This document shows, piece after piece, positions 1 through 8,453 of a DNA stretch of 64,000 bases. Position 1 is the first letter of the stretch. Every line of letters starts with the position of its first letter. The position numbers and the translations under genes were made by a program. Source of the stretch: Lacrimispora xylanolytica. Lineage in GTDB: Bacteria > Bacillota > Clostridia > Lachnospirales > Lachnospiraceae. The notes beneath the pieces are model-generated. The model worked only from the letters and a program-made list of their open reading frames with translations, was not told where the DNA came from and did not search any database. The stretch is taken from positions 1 through 64,000 of the forward strand of contig NZ_CP113524.1 of the NCBI RefSeq assembly GCF_026723765.1. Reading direction: 5' to 3'.

Positions 1-1001
1 GATGATTCTAAGTGCATCCATTAAAAACTTAGGGTTAAAGCCAATCATAATATCGCTTCCGGTCTTGTGAGTCGGTACTTCAGCATTCATGGAACCAAAG
101 CTGGAATTCATCTTAAGCTGCATTTCCTGTTCTTCAATGTTGATGATAAGTGGCTTCTTATCATTTTCACGTACCAGGATGGTTGCCCGGTCGATGGAAT
201 CCAGAAGTTCCCGCCTGTTTGCAGTAACTTTTGTTTCATAGTCGCTGGAAAGCATCTGGTCTATGCGGAAGTATTCTCCTTCAATCAGGCGTGATACAAC
301 CATGGTGTGATCAAATTCAAACAAAATATGGTTGGCTCCAAAGAAAATAAGCACTTCTTTTTCATTGTCTCCCCCAAGAATTTTGCTGACCTCGCTTAGA
401 GTCTTGCCAGGAACGATGACTTTTATATCATGGTAGCTGTCTTTTAATTCAATATTTCGGATGGAAATGCGGTGACCATCCAGAGAAACCACTTTTAACT
501 GGTTCCCAGTTACCTGGAAAAGCTCTCCGGTCATCATCTTATTGCTGTCGTTTGGAGCAATGGAGAAAATGGTCTGGCGGATTACTTCTTTTAAGGAGAA
601 TTGGGATAAACAAATGTAATGATCCCGCTCTATGTATGGGAGATAGGCAAATTCTTCGCCATCCCGTCCCTGAATATGGAAAACTGAATTTTCACAGGAA
701 ATGGTAGTCGTAAACTTTTCGTCGCTTTCAATGGTTACCATGGAATCTCCTGCAGAGGAGAGCTTTCTTACGATTTCAGAAAGAAGCTTTGCCTCCAGAG
801 CGATTTTACCACGCTCCAGGATGGTTCCTTCCACCTTTGTTTCGATACCAAGTTCCATGTCATTGGCTGTCAGCTTAATCTCAGATCCGCTGGCATCGAT
901 AAAGATGCATTCGAGGATGGACATGGTAGTCTTGCTGGGAACTGCTTTTAGTACAATATTAATGCCGTTTAAAATTGCATCCTGATGAAATGTCAGTTTC
1001 A
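1..1001 (-). CDS. dnaN: DNA polymerase III beta sliding clamp (partial, 3' end outside window)
   Basis: This gene encodes the ring-shaped processivity clamp that tethers DNA polymerase III to DNA. The minus strand reads from an ATG at 1001 (protein begins MKLTFHQDAILNGINIVLKAV) without a stop to the window edge. That gives about 333 codons of a family that is usually 365-375 residues, so only the C-terminal part is missing. Typical clamp stretches are visible, such as ALEAKLLSEIVRKL near residues 90-105 and VVSLDGHRISIR near 165. It lies directly downstream of dnaA on the same strand, the usual dnaA-dnaN order. The 259-bp gap between them carries DnaA boxes. Confidence 0.96.
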
Positions 1002-1260
1002 TAATTGTTGATAACTCCTTTGCTCTCGAAATTACAATAAATAGATGGATGATATAGTTAAATTCCGTCGTATTAGTAGTAGGGGCTGTGGGTTTGTGTA
1101 TAAGCCCTCATAACCTTTATAAAGGCTTAAAATTCTGTGTTCATAAAGGTGTGAATAACGTCCACAGAATCTAAGGAAAACTATCAAGTTATCCACAAGA
1201 TGATGAGAAACGATTTGAGGGGCCTTATTATCCACAGGAAATCAACAGCTAATACACACG
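1002..1260. other. dnaA-dnaN intergenic DnaA-box cluster (second half of oriC)
   Basis: Two perfect 9-mers TTATCCACA lie on the plus strand at 1189-1197 and 1228-1236. A near-match (taacgtccacag) lies around 1156-1167. Together with the boxes upstream of dnaA this gives an origin split around dnaA, as described for Bacillus-type origins. The stretch must also hold the dnaN leader. I see no terminator between dnaA and dnaN, so co-transcription is likely. Confidence 0.75.
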
Positions 1261-2637
1261 TTATTGTGGATTAATCTTCTTTTTTAAGATCTCAATGGTA
1301 TTGCTTAAGGTATCATTCTTGTCCACATCTGCCGTAATCTTATCAATTCCATGGATAATGGTGGTATGATCCCTTCCTCCAAGGAATTTTCCAATCATCT
1401 GAAGTGGCGTTCCTACCATCTCACGGCACAGGTACATGACGATCTGACGGGGATAGACGATTTCCTTGTTACGCTTTTGGGAACAGATATCAAGGGGCGT
1501 TAAACCATAATGGTCAGCAACCACCTGGATGACAAGCTCCGGCGTGATTTCTCTTTTATCGTTAGGTGAAATAATATCCTTTAATGCTTCCTCTGCCAGT
1601 TCCACCGTGATTTCTTTGTTATCGAGACGGGAGAGTGCGACAATCTTTGTTAAGGCACCTTCCAGCTCTCTGATGTTGGATTTTATGTTGGTGGCAATGT
1701 ATTTGATTACTTCATTGTCGATGTTATAGCCTTCCATCTCTTCTTTTTTCCGTAAAATGGCCATTCGTGTCTCATAATCAGGAGACTGTATGTCCACGGT
1801 AAGGCCCCATTCAAAACGGGAACGAAGCCGTTCTTCTAAGGTCTCAATTTCTTTCGGAGGTTTATCGGAGGAGATGATGATCTGCTTTTTGGCTTCATAA
1901 AGGGCATTGAAGGTATGGAAAAATTCTTCCTGTGTACTTTCCTTGCCGATGATAAACTGGATGTCATCGATTAAAAGAACGTCGTTGTTTCTGTACTTTT
2001 CCCGAAATTCAGTGGGAGAGAAGTTGTTTTTATTACGGATCGCATCGATCAGCTCGTTGGTGAACTTCTCACTTGTTACATATAGTACCTTTGCATGGGG
2101 ATTGTTCTTTAATATAAAGTGTCCAATGGAATGCATCAGATGGGTTTTTCCAAGTCCAACGCCTCCGTAAATGAAAAGAGGGTTGTATATCTCACCTGGA
2201 GATTCAGCCACCGCCAAAGATGCGGCGTGGGCTAGGTTGTTGTTGGCACCCACCACGAAGGTATCAAATATGTACTTTGGATTTAAGTTGGCTGTGATGA
2301 TAGCAGACTGGCTGACCGGGTTTACCGAGTTTGTAATGAGTGTATTTCCTGCAGGAGCAGGGGCGGTCTCCTTTTGAATCTGATTTTCGACAACAAAATC
2401 AACGCTGCATTCAAAGCCAGTCACTTCTTCGATGGTGATCTTCAAAAGAAACCCGTATTTTTTGCGGATGTATCCTAAGAACTCTACATCCGGAACTGTG
2501 ACGATGGCTTTTTCGCCATCCACAGCATAAACTTTCAGCGGGAGAAGCCAGGTTTTGAAAGACACGTCTGTAATTTCGTGCTCTTCTTTTAAATTCAATA
2601 AGATTTCGTCCCATTTTTCCTTTAACTTTTCTAACAT
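1261..2637 (-). CDS. dnaA: Chromosomal replication initiator protein DnaA
   Basis: DnaA is the AAA+ ATPase that binds DnaA boxes at oriC and melts the origin. The 458-residue product starts at the ATG at 2637 (MLEKLKEKWDEILL), preceded by GGAGA at good spacing; a longer in-frame start at 2676 has no such site. Domain I is residues 1-80, and a variable linker rich in A, P and N follows to about 115. The AAA+ core has Walker A GGVGLGKTH near residue 157 and Walker B VLLIDDIQF near 220. The C-terminal DNA-binding domain IV carries the signature GRDHTTIIHG. It is transcribed away from the rpmH block, and dnaN follows it. Autoregulation through the flanking DnaA boxes is likely, by analogy. Confidence 0.98.
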   Translation of the reverse strand: MLEKLKEKWDEILLNLKEEHEITDVSFKTWLLPLKVYAVDGEKAIVTVPDVEFLGYIRKKYGFLLKITIEEVTGFECSVDFVVENQIQKETAPAPAGNTLITNSVNPVSQSAIITANLNPKYIFDTFVVGANNNLAHAASLAVAESPGEIYNPLFIYGGVGLGKTHLMHSIGHFILKNNPHAKVLYVTSEKFTNELIDAIRNKNNFSPTEFREKYRNNDVLLIDDIQFIIGKESTQEEFFHTFNALYEAKKQIIISSDKPPKEIETLEERLRSRFEWGLTVDIQSPDYETRMAILRKKEEMEGYNIDNEVIKYIATNIKSNIRELEGALTKIVALSRLDNKEITVELAEEALKDIISPNDKREITPELVIQVVADHYGLTPLDICSQKRNKEIVYPRQIVMYLCREMVGTPLQMIGKFLGGRDHTTIIHGIDKITADVDKNDTLSNTIEILKKKINPQ

Positions 2638-3098
2638 TGTAAGTCTCCTACATCTAAAAAATGCAAATATGCGCATTTGCCCAATCTAAACTTCATTTTA
2701 TACCATTTTGAAATAATTTTCAATGAGAATAGTAAAAAATTGTGGATAAGTGTGTGTAGAGGCTGTGTATTGCTTGTGAATGAATTGTTGATAATCATCC
2801 AGAGAAAGAGTTGTCCACAAAAAAGCGTACTTTTACAAGTCACGTTATTCACATCCTGGAAAACTTGTATTTTTCTGGGATGGAAGGACAGGCTTGTGAA
2901 CAATTAAGGGGTTATCAAGATAGTATCAAGATAGTTTTCCACAAGTTATCCCCATAATGTTGATAACTTTATGTAAATTAACAAATTTCGTGTGATTTAG
3001 AGAACATGATTGACGAATGCCTTGGGAAGTAGGTATAATGCAGGTGTAACAAGTTGCATTGTATCTTTTAAAAGAACAGTAGCACAGGAGGTTAAAGG
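2638..3098. other. oriC: Chromosomal replication origin (oriC), dnaA-upstream part
   Basis: This 461-bp non-coding stretch upstream of dnaA holds a cluster of DnaA-box-like 9-mers. They are TGTGGATAA at 2741-2749 (perfect, minus), TTGTCCACA at 2811-2819, TTATTCACA at 2845-2853, TGTGAACAA at 2895-2903, TTTTCCACA at 2935-2943 and TTATCCCCA at 2946-2954. The AT-rich segment at about 2690-2740, next to the perfect box, is a candidate unwinding element. A short inverted repeat (gcaaat/atttgc, 2663-2668 and 2675-2680) lies in the dnaA leader. The position between divergent dnaA and the ECF gene fits an origin. The assignment rests on motif density and context. Confidence 0.88.
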
Positions 3099-3728
3099 AT
3101 GAACATTGAAAACAAAACACGTAACCTGGTACTTGCAGCTGTATTTGCTGCGATTATCGTGATCCTGGCATTTACGCCTTTGGGGTATATTCCTCTTGGT
3201 TTTATGAATGCCACCATCATTCACGTTCCGGTCATAATTGGAGCCATTATTCTTGGACCAAAATATGGAGGATTTTTAGGAATGGTGTTTGGTCTCACAA
3301 GCTTGTGGAAAAATACCTACATGCCAAATCCGACGTCATTTGTATTTTCTCCTTTTATTAAGGTAGGAGAGTACGGAGGCAATTTTGGAAGTCTCATCAT
3401 CTGCATGGTCCCAAGAATTTTAGTGGGAATTGTTGCATATTATGTGTTCCGGGCAGTCATAAAGGCGCTGGGAAGTAAAACAGGGAAACGGACCATTGCG
3501 CTTGCAGCCGCTGGAGTAGCTGGATCATTAACCAATACACTTTTGGTAATGAATCTGATCTATTTTCTGTTTGGCAAGGAGTATGGACAAGCTGCTAAGG
3601 GTCTTACGGATGGGATTTATTCTGTTATATTAGGGATTATTTGCATCAATGGAATTCCTGAGGCAATCGTAGCCGGAATTCTTACGGTAGCGGTTTCTCA
3701 GGCATTGCTTAAAGTGATGAATCGATAG
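3099..3728 (+). CDS. ECF transporter S component (substrate-binding membrane subunit; pantothenate-type candidate)
   Basis: This 209-residue, very hydrophobic protein has about six membrane segments. Its start MNIENKTRNLVLAAVFAAI resembles the ECF_trnsprt family (PF12822), whose members capture vitamins and dock onto a shared EcfA-EcfA'-EcfT energising module. The loop after helix 3 (WKNTYMPNPTSFVFSP) and the repeated glycine-rich helices are typical of PanT/ribU-like S components. The substrate cannot be read from the sequence; pantothenate is a guess. An AGGAGG ribosome site precedes the ATG. It stands alone, running divergently from dnaA across oriC, with a strong terminator directly behind it. 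No EcfA/T genes are in the window. Confidence 0.8.
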   Translation: MNIENKTRNLVLAAVFAAIIVILAFTPLGYIPLGFMNATIIHVPVIIGAIILGPKYGGFLGMVFGLTSLWKNTYMPNPTSFVFSPFIKVGEYGGNFGSLIICMVPRILVGIVAYYVFRAVIKALGSKTGKRTIALAAAGVAGSLTNTLLVMNLIYFLFGKEYGQAAKGLTDGIYSVILGIICINGIPEAIVAGILTVAVSQALLKVMNR

Positions 3729-3741
3729 GAATGATAAAAAG

Positions 3742-3776
3742 GGCACCTCTTTTAGAAATTTAAGAGGTGCCTTTTT
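3742..3776. terminator. Bidirectional intrinsic terminator
   Basis: A 10-bp perfect stem (3742-3751 with 3762-3771, ggcacctctt/aagaggtgcc) is followed by TTTTT and preceded by AAAAA. It lies between the convergent ECF S-component gene and the DUF2628 gene and can serve both. Confidence 0.9.
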
Positions 3777-3781
3777 GTGTT

Positions 3782-4705
3782 TTATATGGTATCGTTTGGT
3801 CTGACGCTTGATATGGTATCCGCAATTTCTTTGCTGACACGATCCCAATCGCTTGGTCTAATTGTAAATGTGGTCAGTACATAATACTTATCGAATTTTT
3901 CGCAGGTGAAGTAGAAGTATAAGATGTTTGTACCGATTGCGGCTTTATATAAGGTTTGAGGGGCCTGGTGGTCCAAGGTTAACAGTTCTTTTCCGTTGAC
4001 TGGACTGAGCGTATATTCTGTATTAAAAAAATCTATCATATTATCCATGAAATATTGTTCGTTGACGGTATCCTGATAATCATCTTTATAATATATGTTA
4101 AATATTAATTCAGAATCTTTGATACCATCGTATAGATATAAATCATTTGAATTATCTGTTTCCTGTTCATATGTTTTTGGTGCTGTGGCAATGATTTCCT
4201 TGTTTACTGATATTACGTTATAGGTATTCTCGTTTGGAGCTGAGGTGGTGTCGGAAGTATCTGCCAGTAATATTATTCCCATAAAGATGGTGACTGTCAC
4301 AATTACTATGGCGGCTATGGTGAGAATTACGCCCAGGAGATTTGTTCCACCTTTCTTTTTTAGGTATGACAGGGCATCTTCATTACTATACTGTGAGGCG
4401 ATTCTTATTGTGGTGTTACAGGTTTTATAATACATGTAATTAGCATAAGCACCTGCCAGGCCATGGAGAATTAATCCTATGGGCAGGATATATCCAATTA
4501 TGCTTGCGAGAAAAAAGAAAAATGAATATAAATACATTTTACGATAAATAAGCCAGTAAAAGGGAAAGAAAAATGCGGCCCAGTTCCAGCTGGAGAAGGA
4601 GCGTTCCGGTATTTGGTGTTCCCATTTTGTTTTATAATAGTAGTAATTATCTCCAACAAAGGTTTCGGTCGCCCAGTCATCCCAGGTTCTTTGTACTTGT
4701 TCCAT
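3782..4705 (-). CDS. DUF2628-type membrane protein of unknown function
   Basis: The 307-residue product starts at 4705 (MEQVQRTWDDWATETFVG), where AAGGAGA sits six bases upstream. An in-frame extension to 4762 lacks a ribosome site. Residues 33-110 carry the motif RSFSSWNWAAFFFPFYW, followed by three hydrophobic segments (YRKMYLYSFFFF, IIGYILPIGL). This matches what I recall of DUF2628 proteins, which have a short cytoplasmic lead and a compact membrane block. A further helix near 145-170 (ILTIAAIVIVTVTIF) precedes a 130-residue outward-facing domain with no motif I recognise. It is monocistronic. Function unknown. Confidence 0.7.
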   Translation of the reverse strand: MEQVQRTWDDWATETFVGDNYYYYKTKWEHQIPERSFSSWNWAAFFFPFYWLIYRKMYLYSFFFFLASIIGYILPIGLILHGLAGAYANYMYYKTCNTTIRIASQYSNEDALSYLKKKGGTNLLGVILTIAAIVIVTVTIFMGIILLADTSDTTSAPNENTYNVISVNKEIIATAPKTYEQETDNSNDLYLYDGIKDSELIFNIYYKDDYQDTVNEQYFMDNMIDFFNTEYTLSPVNGKELLTLDHQAPQTLYKAAIGTNILYFYFTCEKFDKYYVLTTFTIRPSDWDRVSKEIADTISSVRPNDTI

Positions 4706-5035
4706 GAAAAATCTCCTTACGTTAAGAATTATGGAACATATTATATCAGCAAAATTCGACAAAATATTTTATGGTGTAATAAATAGCAGGGTACGTGTAA
4801 AAATTAGCGGATAGAGATGGAAATACAGGGGGATTATATGGTCAGGTGGTGCATGTTTGGTGAATTTGGGTGAATAATGGGAGCGTAGAAATATTAAATA
4901 AGGAATGGAGAGATGATGTGTTACAGTTGATAGAAAGGTGGCTTATGGATTATGTTAACTAGATTAAAAAGGGAAGAGCGGTGATTGGAGAGTTACCGTT
5001 CTTCCCTTTTATATTGGATTCTTTAAGAATATTAT
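4706..5035. other. 330-bp non-coding gap
   Basis: No convincing ORF is present. The distal end holds the pta terminator (4967-5010). The first 60 bases carry the DUF2628 leader with its ribosome site. I see nothing else structured in it. Confidence 0.6.
4967..5010 (-). terminator. Intrinsic terminator of pta
   Basis: A 16-bp stem with one G-T wobble (4967-4982 with 4995-5010) lies directly downstream of the pta stop. On the minus strand it ends in a T-rich run. The plus strand also has a short T run, so it may work both ways. Confidence 0.85.
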
Positions 5036-6007
5036 TTATATTAGAGATGCTGTGATGATAGACATTTTATAAACTTCATCAGCATTGCAGCCTCTGGAAA
5101 GGTCATTGATGGGGGCGTTTAATCCCTGTAATATGGGACCAAAGGCTTCAAAACCACCAAGACGCTGGGCTATTTTATATCCTATGTTTCCGGCGTTGAT
5201 GTCTGGGAATACAAAAACATTGGCATTGCCGGCTACGGCTGATTGGGGTGCTTTTGTTTTTGCGACAGTTGGTGAGAATGCAGCGTCGAACTGCAGTTCG
5301 CCATCCACTGGGAAGTCCAGATCCATGGATTTTAATTTAGTGGAAGCGTTTCTTACTTTATTTACGGATTCTCCTTTTCCGGAGCCAAGGGTACTGTAGG
5401 AGAGCATTGCAACCTTTGGTTCTATGGAGAAGGTTTTAGCAGTTCTAGCAGTTTCATATGCGATTTCTACCAGCTCATCCTCTGAGGGATCTAGATTTAT
5501 GGCGCAATCTGCCATGGCGTACATTTCAGTTCCGTTTTCTGACTGGCGGTATAGGATAAAGCAGCTTGATACGATTTTACTGCCTGGCTTGGTTTTGATT
5601 AGCTGAAGGGCAGGTCTTACGGTATCGGCGGTGGAATAGGTAGCTCCACCCAGCAGACAGTCGGCCTTTCCCATTTTTACCAGCATGGTTCCGAAATAAT
5701 TGGACTTTTGGAGAGCAGCTCGGCAGGCGGCCTCATCCATTTTCCCTTTTCTTAATTCTACCATTAGAGAGACCATGTCCTCCATATGCTCGTAGTTGTT
5801 TGGGTCGATGGTTTCGATTCCATCCACGGACCATCCAGATTGTGTGGCGGCTTCTTTGATTTCGGTTGGGGTTCCCAGTAGGATTGGGGTTAGGATGCCC
5901 TCGGTGTGGAGGCGGCTGGCGGCTTCTAGGATTCTGGGGTCAGTGCCTTCGGTGAATACGATTTTTCTGTTTTGGGTTTTTAGGGTGGTGATCATCTGGT
6001 TAAACAT
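5036..6007 (-). CDS. pta: Phosphate acetyltransferase
   Basis: Pta interconverts acetyl-CoA plus phosphate and acetyl phosphate plus CoA, the first step of acetate fermentation and ATP gain. The 323-residue product has the normal length for the short Pta form. It shows family blocks VFTEGTDPRILEAA near residue 18, the CoA/phosphate region GGATYSTADTVRPALQ near 118, SYSTLGSGKG near 205, VDGELQFDAA near 234 and VFPDINAGNIGYK near 266. AGGAGG precedes the ATG at 6007. Acetate kinase (ackA), the usual partner, is not adjacent, and the gene is monocistronic with its own terminator. Confidence 0.96.
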   Translation of the reverse strand: MFNQMITTLKTQNRKIVFTEGTDPRILEAASRLHTEGILTPILLGTPTEIKEAATQSGWSVDGIETIDPNNYEHMEDMVSLMVELRKGKMDEAACRAALQKSNYFGTMLVKMGKADCLLGGATYSTADTVRPALQLIKTKPGSKIVSSCFILYRQSENGTEMYAMADCAINLDPSEDELVEIAYETARTAKTFSIEPKVAMLSYSTLGSGKGESVNKVRNASTKLKSMDLDFPVDGELQFDAAFSPTVAKTKAPQSAVAGNANVFVFPDINAGNIGYKIAQRLGGFEAFGPILQGLNAPINDLSRGCNADEVYKMSIITASLI

Positions 6008-6125
6008 GTGGGTTTCCTCCTGGATTTGATGGATGGTTTGAGTTAAGTATCTATTTTAGAATCAATTACTTATTTCTTGTTTATCTTCGAATTTATTAAT
6101 TGAATAAAGAAGGTGGGTGTTTACT

Positions 6126-6902
6126 TTATACAAGAGCACCACCGCCATCTACGATTATGAACTGGCCTTGAACGTAGCTGGAGCAATCACTGGAAAGATA
6201 GAGGATGGTACCATTTAATTCTCCTTTTTTCCCAGGTCGTCCGGATGGATTTAATGTATTGTATTTGTTTAAAAAATCTTCTGACTTAAATAAGGTTTCA
6301 CTTGTCATCTCACTTTCAAAAAGAGCTGGTCCAATGGCATTTACTGTGATACCATATTTCGCATAGGAAGCTGCCATACCTCTAGTTAAGCCGACTACGG
6401 CCGCTTTGGAGGAATTATAGGAATGTCTGATAAATGCATCAAATTTATCTGCAACTACTGCATTAACCGATGCAATATTAATGATTTTGCCATAACCTCG
6501 CTCCATCATTTGCGGAAGTACATATTTGCTTGCTAAAAAGATTCCCTTCACATTTGTATCGAAGGATTTATCCCAATCCTCCACTGACATGCTGTCTACT
6601 CCGCCGCGTACTGCAACACCTGCATTATTTAGCAGGATATCTATGTGACCGAAGGTTTCAAGCACAGTTTGCATCCCTGTTTTTATGCTTTCCTCCTTGG
6701 TGACATCACACCCGACTGCAACTACCTTTCTGCCTAACTGCTCAATTTCAGTTTTTACCTCATTGAGCTTTTCTATCCGTCTTGCCAGTAATGCAACATC
6801 TGCTCCTGCTTTTGCATAGGCAAGTGCCGCATCTGCTCCTAGTCCGGAACTGGCTCCAGTTACAACAGCTACTTTACCATGTAAGTCGAAATAATTTTCC
6901 AT
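6126..6902 (-). CDS. Short-chain dehydrogenase/reductase (gluconate 5-dehydrogenase-like)
   Basis: This is a 258-residue classical SDR, an NAD(P)-dependent oxidoreductase. The nucleotide-binding motif TGASSGLG is near residue 15, followed by NNAG near 92, a catalytic Ser in NIASVNA near 142, and the Y-x3-K pair in SYNSSKAAV near 160. The C-terminal IIVDGGGALV is typical. Overall similarity as I recall it is to the gluconate 5-dehydrogenase / 3-oxoacyl-ACP reductase group, so the substrate is likely a sugar acid but is unproven. It stands alone, with no sugar-acid catabolic genes beside it. AAAGGA lies about ten bases before the ATG. Confidence 0.88.
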   Translation of the reverse strand: MENYFDLHGKVAVVTGASSGLGADAALAYAKAGADVALLARRIEKLNEVKTEIEQLGRKVVAVGCDVTKEESIKTGMQTVLETFGHIDILLNNAGVAVRGGVDSMSVEDWDKSFDTNVKGIFLASKYVLPQMMERGYGKIINIASVNAVVADKFDAFIRHSYNSSKAAVVGLTRGMAASYAKYGITVNAIGPALFESEMTSETLFKSEDFLNKYNTLNPSGRPGKKGELNGTILYLSSDCSSYVQGQFIIVDGGGALV

Positions 6903-7334
6903 GCATTTACGTCCTTTCTTTTTAATTAAAAGAGATTACAAATGATAGATGAATAATAACATTATTATAGTATACATACATGTTAAATTCAATAAATTGG
7001 TAATATAAAAGCGGGACTAAAAGGTCCCGCCCAGAATTTGACTAAATATAAGAAGAAAGATGAGTGAATTCTATAGGCTGAGATATTCCTCAGGTTCCTC
7101 AATCGCAAACCATTTATAACTTCCTTAACTTTAAGATTCTTAACCGAAATGGAGGAGAAAATGATGCAGGTTAAAGAGTCGGGGGCGGATTTTTTGGCAT
7201 CGGAGTCGTAACCGGGGGAGTACTTGAACGGGATACCCATTTATGTGAAAGAGTTACGGGGGTATGAAAGTCTCCGGTAAAATGGTTCGATAACTAAATC
7301 CCAAATTTATACTTTATAGTCTAGCAATGGTAAA
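6903..7334. other. 432-bp gap with a hairpin and possible gene remnants
   Basis: The only clear element is the minus-strand hairpin at 7011-7030. Just upstream of it (about 7078-7125, minus) one frame ends in KWFAIEEPEEYLSL followed by a stop. That reads like a genuine protein C terminus, but the frame is closed by a stop immediately upstream. Together with the terminator behind it, this suggests the tail of a decayed minus-strand gene. I cannot identify the parent. Confidence 0.35.
7011..7030 (-). terminator. Hairpin terminator (minus strand)
   Basis: A 7-bp GC-rich stem (gcgggac/gtcccgc, 7011-7017 with 7024-7030) is followed on the minus strand by TTTTA. It has no intact gene directly upstream, which supports a lost minus-strand gene between 7030 and 7330, or use by the immunity-like gene at 7335. 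Confidence 0.6.
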
Positions 7335-7754
7335 TTATTCACGTAACGTGACAATAAATTTTTGATATATTTCTTTTTGTATTCCTTTATTGGGTGTACC
7401 AATTAAATCATTTACCTGCTCTACAAGCGCCTCATTTAGAGAAACTATTTTTTTATAATTATCATCAATTATAAAACTTCTTAATGAATCAATACAAATA
7501 TTGAATAATTCATTATCTTTAACCGTTGATAGAGTAAGCAAAATTTCTAATTCATACATTTTAGACGTATTGTCAATGCAATAAGCCAACTTCTTTTGCC
7601 ACTCTATATTTTTTTTAAGTACCTCTTCTTGTAACTTCAACCAATCATTATCACTAAATTCTGATAACATATCACGTGCGATTGTAAATCCTTCGTCATA
7701 CCAATAATCATCAGTAAAGTATCCTAAAAGATACTTGTCAAATTCATTATACAT
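7335..7754 (-). CDS. Probable immunity protein of a polymorphic-toxin module
   Basis: The 139-residue, acidic, AT-rich and largely helical product starts MYNEFDKYLLGYFTDDYW. Long amphipathic stretches follow (EVLKKNIEWQKKLAYCIDN; LEILLTLSTVKDNELFNICIDSLRSF). I do not recognise an exact family, but size, composition and HEAT-like helix pairing fit cytoplasmic immunity proteins of contact-dependent toxins. It lies 53 bp downstream of, and on the same strand as, a decayed toxin C terminus (7808-8160), the usual toxin-immunity order. AAGGAG precedes the ATG. Its base composition is more AT-rich than the neighbouring core genes, which suggests acquisition by transfer. Confidence 0.5.
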   Translation of the reverse strand: MYNEFDKYLLGYFTDDYWYDEGFTIARDMLSEFSDNDWLKLQEEVLKKNIEWQKKLAYCIDNTSKMYELEILLTLSTVKDNELFNICIDSLRSFIIDDNYKKIVSLNEALVEQVNDLIGTPNKGIQKEIYQKFIVTLRE

Positions 7755-7807
7755 ATTTTAACTCCTTTATATATCTTTTTGTATGTTGACAAATACCCAT
7801 CATTAAA

Positions 7808-8160
7808 TTAGGTATAAAATACTATTTTTTTCGTCGCATCAGAGTATTCTTTTAGTACTTCAACAGCATACTTGGGATTTGAATTATTAATACTGAGAGA
7901 ATGACCACTATTTACTTCATTCTTGTTAGGAAGCTTGCGCTGCCCTTCCAAAATTTTTGTTTCTATTTCTGGGCTAACAATTGACTTACCCGCTCCCTTA
8001 GCTTCTACTTTTTAGTCACAGGTTTACTATACTTATTTACGTTTTTAATTCTACCATACTTATAGCCGCATATGCGATCGTATTTATACTGTCAGCGAAA
8101 GCACTGGAAAAAACTTTATTTTCTTCCTGCCATTTATAAAAAGATTTTGTATCTATAATT
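7808..8160 (-). pseudogene. Decayed C-terminal tail of a polymorphic toxin
   Basis: No single frame is open, but three consecutive minus-strand frames join into one protein-like tail. They are KVFSSAFADSINTIAY (about 8110-8060), then YGRIKNVNKYSKPVTKK ending at a stop near 8003, then VEAKGAGKSIVSPEIETKI. The last continues GQRKLPNKNEVNSG, HSLSINNSNPKYAVEVL and ends in a stop at 7808. The GHS...INN..P.YAVEVL pattern is one I associate with toxin domains at the ends of Rhs/hemagglutinin-type proteins (possibly EndoU-like). Two frameshifts separate the pieces. No upstream body of the toxin gene remains. The immunity-like gene follows. Confidence 0.55.
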
Positions 8161-8233
8161 ATAAGAATAATAAAAAATTCGACAATAAAGTTTATATGTA
8201 TAAAATAACCCTTTATAAGTAATAATTTGCAAC

Positions 8234-8257
8234 CCATCCAGAGGAAAAACTGGATGG
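8234..8257. repeat. Inverted repeat
   Basis: A perfect 8-bp inverted repeat (ccatccag/ctggatgg, 8234-8241 and 8250-8257) lies in the otherwise featureless stretch between the toxin remnant and the rpmH promoter. It has no T run on either strand, so its role as a terminator is doubtful. Confidence 0.5.
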
Positions 8258-8335
8258 TCATGGAAATCTACGGGAGAGGGCTTCTTCGTTTGCCGGGAAA
8301 ATCCGCCTGAATGCAAGGAAAATTGCATTTTTCCC

Positions 8336-8364
8336 TTGACGAACTATGCTTTGTTCTATATAAT
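8336..8364 (+). promoter_or_regulatory. Sigma-A promoter of the rpmH operon
   Basis: TTGACG at 8336-8341 and TATAAT at 8359-8364 have the ideal 17-bp spacer. The leader to rpmH is about 85 bases. This probably drives rpmH-rnpA-yidD-yidC-khpB. Confidence 0.9.
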
Positions 8365-8453
8365 TGAAACGATGTTTAACTAAAATAGTCTCAATATGTT
8401 TCATCATATTGCCTATGATAAGCTATTGTAACAAGAGGAGGTGTCCGTACATT

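Noticed and set aside
701-985. 94-residue plus-strand frame opposite dnaN
   Set aside because: It is the antisense of conserved clamp sequence; composition is serine/methionine-rich and lacks a ribosome site.
6989-7240. 83-residue minus-strand frame
   Set aside because: It contains the GC-rich hairpin at 7011-7030 within its coding region and has no ribosome site; a remnant of another frame is more likely.
8037-8261. 74-residue minus-strand frame (MTIQFFLW...)
   Set aside because: Only its C-terminal part (KVFSSAFADSINTIAY) looks protein-like; it is one fragment of the decayed toxin tail, not an independent gene.
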